Positions 57,621 to 64,000 of a stretch of 64,000 nucleotides of DNA are shown piece after piece. Within the stretch, counting starts at the first letter, position 1. Each line of letters begins with the position of its first letter. The notes under the pieces were generated by a model. That model was not told where the DNA came from. It saw only the letters and a program-made list of their open reading frames with translations, and searched no databases. Source of the stretch: a virus; IMG/VR virus record IMGVR_UViG_3300021467_000093, positions 1-64,000 of that record, one strand, 5' to 3'. The position numbers were made by a program, and so were the translations under genes.

Positions 57621-60600
57621 ATGGCTAATTATAAAATTGTTGAGGTAGAATTAAAATCAGTGAAAGATAAGGTTTTAATATACAAAATTCCTAAAGCTGA
57701 TATTAATGATAAACTTACATATTTTACACGAGAACGAGGATTAATAGCAAAAAGTCTATACGAGGACTTTTTAATAGCTACGTGTATAGCTAATATACAA
57801 GAATTTTTAGATAAATTGAAAAAGAAAGGTATAACATCAGAAAAACTATTAAAAATACGTACTGAATTAGTAGATAAAATACTAAAAGTAAATCCGATGA
57901 TGAGTGCGGATAATTTAGTGATTAATAAAAATAATGTAGTTAAAATTAAAGATGATGAAGAAATAGACGAATGTATTCTTTTAATTGATAATGAGTATTG
58001 GGACAGAGATGTTTATACTAAAAGCAATAATAAGAAACGTTTAAATAAAGATAAAATAGGCAATATACAAGATTTACCGCATGTTAAAGTTCAAAAGTTT
58101 TGGAAACGTATAGGACAATATATAACTATAAAACAATTTGATCCTGGTAGTGAATTAACAATTCTTGGTAATAGGAATTTTACAAGTAGACATTCCTTTG
58201 AACAGTATATAGTTACAGTTTGTATACATGAAGTTGAAGATTTATTTATTAGATTAGATATGCTGGGACTACCAAATCGAGTAGCTCCTCCTATACTTAT
58301 TCATGAATTATATGAGATTTGTAAAAAAGTGAACCCATTTTTAGATTATGATTTGTACAAAGACTCATTTTCAACTGGCGATGAAAGTGTAGATCCATTT
58401 GCAAATATGGAAGAGGCCTACGCTAATCCTGAGGAATTGCTTGATAGGACATTGCGGCCACATTCTAAACATGTAAAAACTTTCAGAGACATTGAATCAA
58501 AAGAATTACTAAAACTAGATAAAAAAATAAAAAAGAAAGTAATAGGACAAAATAACGCCGTTGATGATTTAGTTGAGGCTATACAACGCGCTAGTGTCGG
58601 TTTGAAAGACCCAGACAAACCTATAGGGGCTTTCTTATTTACTGGCAGAACAGGTATAGGTAAAAGCTATTGCGCTAAAGTTTTGGCAGAAGAGTTAATA
58701 GGTAATAAAAGAGCTATTGTAGTTATAGACTGCTCAGAATATGCTGCCGATCATGAATATGCTAAATTAATAGGTTGTTTTGTTCCCGGTACTAAAGTTT
58801 TAATGGATGATGGGTCATTAAAAAATATTGAAAATGTTAAAGTTGGCGATAGAGTTATAAGTCATACTGGACAAGTACGCGAAGTAAAAAATACTTTTGA
58901 ATATGAGCAGAATGGTGAAATGTTACAGATTTCTGTGGCTAATTCTAATGTGCCTATTATTACTACAAAAGGCCATGAAATATTAGCTATTAGGCATAAA
59001 TCATGTACAAAAGGCGAATCTCGTGAGTATAGAGTATGTAAACCAACATGTAGTCAAAAGTATTGCGTAGAACCGCCTTATAAGGATTATAAGCTAGAAT
59101 GGATACCGGCAGAAGAATTGCGTATTAATGATATTGTTGTTTATCCTAGATATAAAACAGCGGGGGAATATCCATCTAGAATTGATTTAGTTGATTATTT
59201 AAAAGAGACAAAAAATTATAAATATGACGATGATTATGTATGGGCGCAGAAACATGTTAAAGTACCACGTTATGTTTTAATCAATGAAGATTTTATGCGG
59301 TTAGCAGGTTACTATGTAAGTGAAGGTGGAGCTAGTTCTAGCGGTGGTACTGTAAATTTCACTTTTAATGTAAAAGAAATTAATTATGTTATAGAGGTAA
59401 TCAAGTTAATTAGAAAGATATTTGGTCAAGATGTTAGAATACGTATAGAAGATCGTAGTGAAAACAATAGTTATAGAATATATATTTCATCTAGAATTAT
59501 ATCTATATTGATGTCAGATTTATTTGGGGAGAATACATATAAAAAACAAGTTCCCAATTGGTTTATAAATTTACCAAATGATCATTTAATTAATTTTTTA
59601 GAAACAGCTATATTTGGTGATGGATGTACTACAATTCCAAGACGTGTTGATTATAGTACAGTCTCTCTTACACTGTTTTCACAAATGCAGTTAATGTTTA
59701 GGAAATTAGGGTATATTACATATGCATCATTGGAGAAAAAATCTAATCCTAAACATAGCGATCGTTATAGATTATACATTGGCGGTAATCAAATCGATAG
59801 ATTATTAGACGAATTTGCTGGTTTAAATATTGATTTGAAAGATTTAGGTATAACAAATATACAACGTAAAGCATGGATAGATGATAATTATATTTATCTG
59901 CAGATTAAAAACATAAAATCTGTTAATTATAAAGGAAAAGTATACGATTTACAAGTAGACACAGATACTTCATATGTTGTTGGTGGTATAGGCGGTATTA
60001 CAGTTCATAATAGCCCTGCTGGATACGTGGGCCATGAACAGGGCGGCTATTTAACAAACGCAGTAAGAAAAAATCCATTTTCAATAGTGTTGTTTGACGA
60101 AGTTGAAAAAGCTAGTGATAGAGTTCATCAATTAATGTTACAAATAATGGATGAAGGTAGGTTAACTGATGGTAAAGGAAAGCCCACATCATTTAAGGAT
60201 GTTGTTGTAATAATGACTTCTAATTTAGGTGTAGAAGAAGCTAAAAATGTAGAAAAGACAATCGGATTTGGAGATGTTAATAAGCTTACATCTGATAAAC
60301 AAAAACAAGCCATTGATGAAGCATTAAAGAAAAAATTTAAACCAGAATTTTTAAACAGGATTACACGAGTTATTAATTTTAATGACTTGACAAAAAAAGA
60401 TTATTTGAAAATTATTAAACTTGAATTAGAAAAACTTAAAACTAATTTAAAACTTAATAGAACAATCTATTCTAAATTAAAAATAGAATTTGATAAATCT
60501 GTTTATAATTATATTTATGAAAAAGGTATTGATGAAGAATATGGGGCCAGACCATTACTGAGAGCTATTGAAAAGGAAATTTCAACGCCATTAGCTAAAA

Positions 60601-60743
60601 AATTATTGAGAGAGCATGATAGAGATTGGTCTAGAACATTGGCAAAAATAAGCATTAAGAGTAATGAACTAAATATAGAATTACATGATATTGAAAAAGA
60701 ACACGATTCACCACCATTCTATATGGAGGCTACTTCTGAATGA
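57621..60743 (+). CDS. Clp-type AAA+ ATPase split by an intein
   Basis: 1040 residues as encoded, about 628 after splicing. An N-terminal 290 residues of unknown fold lead into a ClpA/ClpB second-module AAA domain: KKKVIGQNNAVDDLVEAI, Walker A FLFTGRTGIGKSYCAKVLAE, VIDCSEYAADHEYAKLIG joined to SPAGYVGHEQGGYLTNAV, Walker B SIVLFDEVEKA, sensor 1 VIMTSNLG, and the C-terminal small domain FLNRITRVINF to GARPLLRAIEKEI. Only one AAA module is present. An unfoldase or disaggregase role is likely; no ClpP is seen here. Confidence 0.88.
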   Translation: MANYKIVEVELKSVKDKVLIYKIPKADINDKLTYFTRERGLIAKSLYEDFLIATCIANIQEFLDKLKKKGITSEKLLKIRTELVDKILKVNPMMSADNLVINKNNVVKIKDDEEIDECILLIDNEYWDRDVYTKSNNKKRLNKDKIGNIQDLPHVKVQKFWKRIGQYITIKQFDPGSELTILGNRNFTSRHSFEQYIVTVCIHEVEDLFIRLDMLGLPNRVAPPILIHELYEICKKVNPFLDYDLYKDSFSTGDESVDPFANMEEAYANPEELLDRTLRPHSKHVKTFRDIESKELLKLDKKIKKKVIGQNNAVDDLVEAIQRASVGLKDPDKPIGAFLFTGRTGIGKSYCAKVLAEELIGNKRAIVVIDCSEYAADHEYAKLIGCFVPGTKVLMDDGSLKNIENVKVGDRVISHTGQVREVKNTFEYEQNGEMLQISVANSNVPIITTKGHEILAIRHKSCTKGESREYRVCKPTCSQKYCVEPPYKDYKLEWIPAEELRINDIVVYPRYKTAGEYPSRIDLVDYLKETKNYKYDDDYVWAQKHVKVPRYVLINEDFMRLAGYYVSEGGASSSGGTVNFTFNVKEINYVIEVIKLIRKIFGQDVRIRIEDRSENNSYRIYISSRIISILMSDLFGENTYKKQVPNWFINLPNDHLINFLETAIFGDGCTTIPRRVDYSTVSLTLFSQMQLMFRKLGYITYASLEKKSNPKHSDRYRLYIGGNQIDRLLDEFAGLNIDLKDLGITNIQRKAWIDDNYIYLQIKNIKSVNYKGKVYDLQVDTDTSYVVGGIGGITVHNSPAGYVGHEQGGYLTNAVRKNPFSIVLFDEVEKASDRVHQLMLQIMDEGRLTDGKGKPTSFKDVVVIMTSNLGVEEAKNVEKTIGFGDVNKLTSDKQKQAIDEALKKKFKPEFLNRITRVINFNDLTKKDYLKIIKLELEKLKTNLKLNRTIYSKLKIEFDKSVYNYIYEKGIDEEYGARPLLRAIEKEISTPLAKKLLREHDRDWSRTLAKISIKSNELNIELHDIEKEHDSPPFYMEATSE
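58776..60011 (+). other. LAGLIDADG intein (412 aa) in the Clp-type ATPase
   Basis: Residues 386-797: Cys1 (CFVPGTKVLMDDG), block B PIITTKGHEILAI, nuclease helices LAGYYVSEGGAS and LETAIFGDGCTT, block F KVYDLQVDTDTSYVVGG and terminal VHN, then Ser+1. The junction LIG-SPAGYVG is the conserved pore-loop region of ClpA/B, so the ATPase should be inactive before splicing. The first helix has Glu in place of Asp. Confidence 0.9.
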
Positions 60744-61111
60744 CAAATAAATTAAGCCAACCAATCTATACTGAAAAAGAGTGGGGTTCTGAAATTATTT
60801 GGGCTATAACTGATAGTTACATTTGTAAAACAATAGAAATTAGCCCATTAAAAGTAACTGACCTGATTGTATATGAAAATAAGTATAAATCTATTATAGT
60901 TGTAAATGGCCAACTTAGTTTAGCTATGGGAAAGTGTTGTGATGAATCAGATTTAGAATATTATGATTGCCCTGAAGGCTGGTCAATTTATATAGAGCCT
61001 GGGGTAATGCATAGATATGGAGCTACAAATAATAAAGTGCGTATTATTGAAGTATCAAGCTCCGGCATAGAAGAAGGTATAATAATTCCTGAACAGTTTA
61101 TCGGAGTGTAA
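60740..61111 (+). CDS. Cupin-fold protein
   Basis: 123 residues, start overlapping the previous stop (ATGA). EKEWGSEIIWAITDSYICKTIEI, YENKYKSIIVVNGQLSLAMG and YIEPGVMHRYGATNNKVRIIEVSS follow the single-domain cupin of mannose-6-phosphate isomerase type. The usual metal His of motif 1 is replaced by Lys/Tyr residues, while H in GVMHRYGA remains. It may bind a sugar ligand rather than catalyse. Confidence 0.65.
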   Translation: MTNKLSQPIYTEKEWGSEIIWAITDSYICKTIEISPLKVTDLIVYENKYKSIIVVNGQLSLAMGKCCDESDLEYYDCPEGWSIYIEPGVMHRYGATNNKVRIIEVSSSGIEEGIIIPEQFIGV

Positions 61112-61113
61112 CT

Positions 61114-61581
61114 ATGTTAGAAGCAGATGATGTTCAATTCATATTAGTATCGTTGTTAGAGCAATATGGTGTAGATTTTGAACGTGAAGATATTGAAGAT
61201 AGCGCTATTTTCAAAATACAAAAGTTTGGGACAAAAGTAGTTTATTTAAATGGACAGCCTTTTAAGAAAACGATTTTGACTGGCTGGCTTGTTGCCTGGG
61301 TTCACCCTGATTATACAATTGATAAAGCTAGGGAAGTTATTATTTATACATTAATGGAAGGCGGCTATTTTCATTATTTACGGTTTAATTTTCCTGGGGT
61401 ATATAAACGCATAATTTCAATGGAAGGTTGGGATAGAGATATATTGGAGGAAAGGTTAAGACGCTATAGAGAATTGCCTAAATATAATTATTTTAGAGAA
61501 TTGGATAGAGACGCTTTAACAGAATCATCTACTTATATTTTAGCTATTGATCCCGGTTTTTATGATTTTATGCCATCGTAG
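61114..61581 (+). CDS. Hypothetical protein
   Basis: 155 residues, GGAG upstream. An alpha/beta N-terminal domain (VVYLNGQPFKKTILTGWLVAWVHPDYT) and a Tyr/Arg-rich helical C-terminal part (LEERLRRYRELPKYNYFREL). No recognised motif. Confidence 0.5.
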   Translation: MLEADDVQFILVSLLEQYGVDFEREDIEDSAIFKIQKFGTKVVYLNGQPFKKTILTGWLVAWVHPDYTIDKAREVIIYTLMEGGYFHYLRFNFPGVYKRIISMEGWDRDILEERLRRYRELPKYNYFRELDRDALTESSTYILAIDPGFYDFMPS

Positions 61582-61594
61582 TGAGGGGTTAATT

Positions 61595-61816
61595 ATGTCA
61601 CATCTTAATTTAGTATTATTTATATATTTATCTGGAGTATTGGTTAGTTTTGGTCTTTTAGTTACATTAGATTCATATGGTTTGTTAACAGAAAATAACA
61701 ATACGGAAGTTACTTTAGGAGTAAAAATTTTAGCATCATTGTTTAGTTGGTTGCCTGTTATTTCATTTGTAATAGGCATTATAATTGGATTTATACATTA
61801 TTTACGAAATCGTTAG
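61595..61816 (+). CDS. Small two-helix membrane protein
   Basis: 73 residues from ATG 61595 (GAGGGG upstream). Two hydrophobic helices (LVLFIYLSGVLVSFGLLV and LASLFSWLPVISFVIGIIIGFI) with a short polar loop, a basic C-terminus. Holin-like in size, but two such proteins next door argue for a membrane module; function unproven. Confidence 0.55.
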   Translation: MSHLNLVLFIYLSGVLVSFGLLVTLDSYGLLTENNNTEVTLGVKILASLFSWLPVISFVIGIIIGFIHYLRNR

Positions 61817-61825
61817 GAGATCCTT

Positions 61826-62854
61826 ATGAAACTGTTAACATATTTTGAAATAGCAAAAATTATTACTTTTTTAGTATTTATGGGGGTACTAGTTTTTGGC
61901 GGTATAAGTGGTTATGGATGGTTAAAATCGCAACTTATGCTACAGGAAAATAAATTGAAGTTAGAATTAGAAGCTCAACGAAAGTATTTTGAGTTAAAAA
62001 TAAACGAGGTACGGGCTAATACTACAGTTACTAACGACAATTCTAAATTATGGAAAGCTGAGCTTGAAGAACTGAAAAAACAAAATCAAGAGTTGTTAGC
62101 ATTAATTAAAAAGAATGACGAAAAAATAACTAATATAGGTAAAATTACAACACAAACAAATGAACACCTTTCTTTAGAACTGCATAAACTTTCAGATCAT
62201 GTTTACAAAGCCGGTACTGGTGATGAAAATGAACAATACTTTAAAAAAATATATATTACAGAAAAAACAAAAGACGGTAAAAAAGTACGAATACCTGTCG
62301 CATGGGCTATTTTTTATCCTAATAGACCGGCTGCTAAAAAATGGAAAACTGGAGTTTACCCGCTTGAATTTAAAACTAAAATTGTTCAAACAGAACAAAA
62401 TGACGGTCAGTGGAATACTTACGTAGAGACATGGGCCGAAAATAATAAAGATAGTAAAAGTAAAGGTATTAAGCTCCCATTAAGAATTACTATTGCAGAT
62501 TTTAAGCAAGTAAAAAATAAAGATAAAGAATTTTATTGGTGGGCGCCGCATTTTAATTTAAATATAGATTTAGGTTCGGCTAATTTTAAAAATCAAAATG
62601 AAGATTCATTTATATATGGCGGAATAAGTTTTAGTGTTGCTGGGTATGGACGAACAAAAAATGATTTAACTTGGAGATTTTTGGATTTTGGCATAAGTAC
62701 GAACGGTGATGATACATATTTAAAGTTTTCCCCGGTAAATTATAACATTGGGGAACCATTACCATTTATTAATAATACATTTGTAGGCCCCTTTGTAGGC
62801 ATTTCAAATAAAGGAGAAAATGTTTATGGTGTGGGCCTTAGCGTACCCTTTTAA
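61826..62854 (+). CDS. Membrane-anchored coiled-coil protein with beta-rich C-terminus
   Basis: 342 residues, AGGAG upstream. An N-terminal hydrophobic helix (IAKIITFLVFMGVLVFGGISGYGWL), a coiled coil (about 40-125), then a beta-rich domain of 200 residues (VAWAIFYPNRPAAKKWKTGVYPLEF, INIDLGS-like strands, GPFVGISNKGENVYGVGLSVPF) resembling a small beta-barrel or sandwich. It may span or line the envelope. No family recognised. Confidence 0.5.
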   Translation: MKLLTYFEIAKIITFLVFMGVLVFGGISGYGWLKSQLMLQENKLKLELEAQRKYFELKINEVRANTTVTNDNSKLWKAELEELKKQNQELLALIKKNDEKITNIGKITTQTNEHLSLELHKLSDHVYKAGTGDENEQYFKKIYITEKTKDGKKVRIPVAWAIFYPNRPAAKKWKTGVYPLEFKTKIVQTEQNDGQWNTYVETWAENNKDSKSKGIKLPLRITIADFKQVKNKDKEFYWWAPHFNLNIDLGSANFKNQNEDSFIYGGISFSVAGYGRTKNDLTWRFLDFGISTNGDDTYLKFSPVNYNIGEPLPFINNTFVGPFVGISNKGENVYGVGLSVPF

Positions 62855-62867
62855 TTGGAGGTAAACT

Positions 62868-62996
62868 ATGAAATATATAATTGCTATATTGTTGAGTATT
62901 GTATTATTTACAGCTATTACGATTTATAATTCCAAATCAACCGAATTACCTCTTCCTACTATAATTAAATACTTGTCAGTTCAAAAAAAGGTTTAA
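62868..62996 (+). CDS. 42-residue single-helix membrane peptide
   Basis: ATG 62868 with GGAGGT 6 bases upstream, stop TAA 62994-62996. MKYIIAILLSIVLFTAITIYN is a membrane helix or uncleaved signal, followed by a short polar tail. It lies directly before a promoter whose -35 overlaps the stop. Confidence 0.5.
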   Translation: MKYIIAILLSIVLFTAITIYNSKSTELPLPTIIKYLSVQKKV

Positions 62997-63020
62997 ATTT
63001 TTAAAGTTTTGTGTTATAAT
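62992..63020 (+). promoter_or_regulatory. Promoter before the terminal secreted-protein genes
   Basis: TTTAAA (62992-62997), 17-base spacer, extended TG and TATAAT (63015-63020). Transcription is expected near 63026, right at the next ATG. Confidence 0.7.
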
Positions 63021-63024
63021 ACAT

Positions 63025-63270
63025 ATGAAAAGAGGAAATGCTATAACAACTAAACATTGGTTGGTCGTTGTATTACTTACTTTTTTAGTTACATCAGGAT
63101 TCTCCTTTTATAGTCTGTTTAAAGATACTGGAGATGGATATTCAATATTAATCGTTCCAAATGTTGGGGAGCATATTGAGATTGATTATTATGGCCAAGC
63201 AATTATATATAGACCTAGAGGGTTTGGAATGAAAAGCCCAAGAACATTAGATGGCGGGATGGGGGAATAA
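63025..63270 (+). CDS. Small membrane-anchored protein, possibly leaderless
   Basis: 81 residues. One N-terminal helix (WLVVVLLTFLVTSGFSFYSLF) then a beta-like polar domain (YSILIVPNVGEHIEIDYYGQAIIYRPRG). ATG 63025 is only four bases after the -10 box and has no ribosome binding site. It would be a leaderless mRNA, or translation begins at a later codon. Not recognised. Confidence 0.45.
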   Translation: MKRGNAITTKHWLVVVLLTFLVTSGFSFYSLFKDTGDGYSILIVPNVGEHIEIDYYGQAIIYRPRGFGMKSPRTLDGGMGE

Positions 63271-63271
63271 T

Positions 63272-63856
63272 ATGAAAAAACTTCTTATACTACTATTTAG
63301 CTTAATATTAATTGCATTACCATTAACAGCTAACAGCAAAACCTTAGTATTTCCACATTTAGCTGTAAACCATAATTGGTCGTTTGGCCTCGCAGTAGTA
63401 AATGCAAACCCAGAATCCGCTGATATAGTTAGAATAGAAATATGGAACGAAAGTAATCTTATTAGCACTGAACGAATTACTATAGAACCTACTGACAGAT
63501 GGCTATTTACTGGCTATGAATTAGATGTTGGGACTTATACTATAATAGTTTATTATTGTGCAGATTGGACATTTGGAACATTGATACGTACTTGGAAAGA
63601 CACCCCAATAGCAGAAGAGCCTGCCCAAGTTATTCCATACACAAGTGATTTACAGAGCTATAATTCAAAAGATTCTCGTTACTGGGTAATACTAAACACG
63701 ACTAAATATTATACAAAAGCAGGTAAATGTCCGTTTATGGCTAAATATCATTATATAAGATTTAATGAAGTGTTGAAAGAGATGTATTTACGATATAAAG
63801 ATATTAATGACATTGATCCTAAACCTTCTTTAGGTGATGCTAATGCTTCAACATGA
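63272..63856 (+). CDS. Secreted peptidase-like protein interrupted by in-frame TGA
   Basis: 194 residues from ATG 63272 (GGGGG upstream) with a signal peptide (MKKLLILLFSLILIALPLTANS). A beta domain (VFPHLAVNHNWSFGLAVVNANPESADIVRIE) leads to a helical part ending GDANAST and TGA (63854-63856). Beyond the TGA the same frame continues to the window edge and carries HSTGSAID, the H-x-x-G-x-A-x-D zinc motif of M15/VanY-type peptidases. The gene is probably a cell-wall peptidase with a nonsense codon or readthrough. Confidence 0.6.
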   Translation: MKKLLILLFSLILIALPLTANSKTLVFPHLAVNHNWSFGLAVVNANPESADIVRIEIWNESNLISTERITIEPTDRWLFTGYELDVGTYTIIVYYCADWTFGTLIRTWKDTPIAEEPAQVIPYTSDLQSYNSKDSRYWVILNTTKYYTKAGKCPFMAKYHYIRFNEVLKEMYLRYKDINDIDPKPSLGDANAST

Positions 63857-64000
63857 GAGGGTCATCCGGGTGGGTCTCACTCTACAGGATCTGCTATAGA
63901 TGTTAATTATTTTACATTAGGCCCGACCAATCATACACAATATATTCCTAATGGAGCTACGCGCGCAATTATATGGGATGATGATCAATTAGTAAACTTT
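63857..64000 (+). pseudogene. Downstream half of the interrupted M15-type peptidase, runs off the window
   Basis: In frame with the gene ending at 63856: EGHPGGSHSTGSAIDVNY, then FTLGPTNHT and WDDDQLVNF to the edge without a stop. HxxGxAxD provides His and Asp zinc ligands; the third (His) would lie beyond the window. If TGA were TGG (Trp) the protein would be continuous. Confidence 0.55.

Noticed and set aside
345-62398. Open frames on the minus strand
   Set aside because: All lie opposite better-supported + strand genes, lack ribosome binding sites and show no domain.
63854-63856. TGA read globally as Trp (code 4)
   Set aside because: TGA ends many genes here with coupled downstream starts (for example 7159, 13680, 21703, 23387, 60743) and Trp is written TGG throughout.
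63854-63856. Selenocysteine at the TGA
   Set aside because: No stable stem-loop directly after it and Sec is not expected at that site of the peptidase.

Overview
The window is AT-rich and every gene I can support lies on the + strand, packed with 4-20 base overlaps. It carries its own replisome, nucleotide metabolism, recombination genes, inteins and free-standing homing endonucleases. This fits an internal piece of a large (jumbo/huge-class) tailed-phage genome. The host is probably a low-GC, Firmicutes-like bacterium. That is inference from strong AGGAGG ribosome binding sites, vegetative -35/-10 promoters with 17-base spacers, sporulation-type genes and type I-C-like CRISPR repeats. No capsid, portal, terminase or tail tube gene is visible, so the phage call rests on gene content.

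Layout: (1) 1-6 kb, surface/tail-type proteins: two DUF2341/LamG paralogues and a 682-aa repetitive protein. (2) 6-20 kb, replication and recombination: sliding clamp, RecA, Dam-like methylase, nucleases, DnaB-like helicase, DnaG-like primase, RuvC, RecB/Cas4-like nuclease, with several homing endonucleases between them. (3) 20-30.5 kb, sugar/glycan island: glycosyltransferases, Gfo/Idh/MocA dehydrogenase, DegT aminotransferase, two left-handed beta-helix acyltransferases, two methyltransferases, KdsC-like HAD protein. (4) 30.5-40 kb: clamp loader, family A DNA polymerase with a mini-intein, endonuclease fused in frame to dUTPase, class II ribonucleotide reductase, RNase HII, dCMP deaminase. 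(5) 40-47 kb: small genes, a pseudoknotted putative ncRNA, Hsp20, metallopeptidase, methionine aminopeptidase, prohead-type modules, PAS protein. (6) 47-56 kb: PrkA, two zinc ribbons, DUF444 protein split by a LAGLIDADG intein, endonuclease, SpoVR, then a complete tmRNA with four pseudoknots. Three CRISPR-repeat-like units flank the start of this block. (7) 56-64 kb: Rad52-like protein, Clp-type AAA+ ATPase with a third intein, cupin, membrane proteins, and a secreted peptidase-like gene broken by an in-frame TGA.

The strongest candidates for something undescribed are: the complete PrkA-DUF444-SpoVR triad on a phage-like element beside a tmRNA; the solitary type I-C-like repeats, which resemble RNA-based anti-CRISPRs; the pseudoknotted RNA at 42.17-42.28 kb; and a family of nucleases built from tandem roughly 50-residue CPNGH zinc modules coupled to HNH and/or Vsr-like cores, one of them fused to dUTPase.
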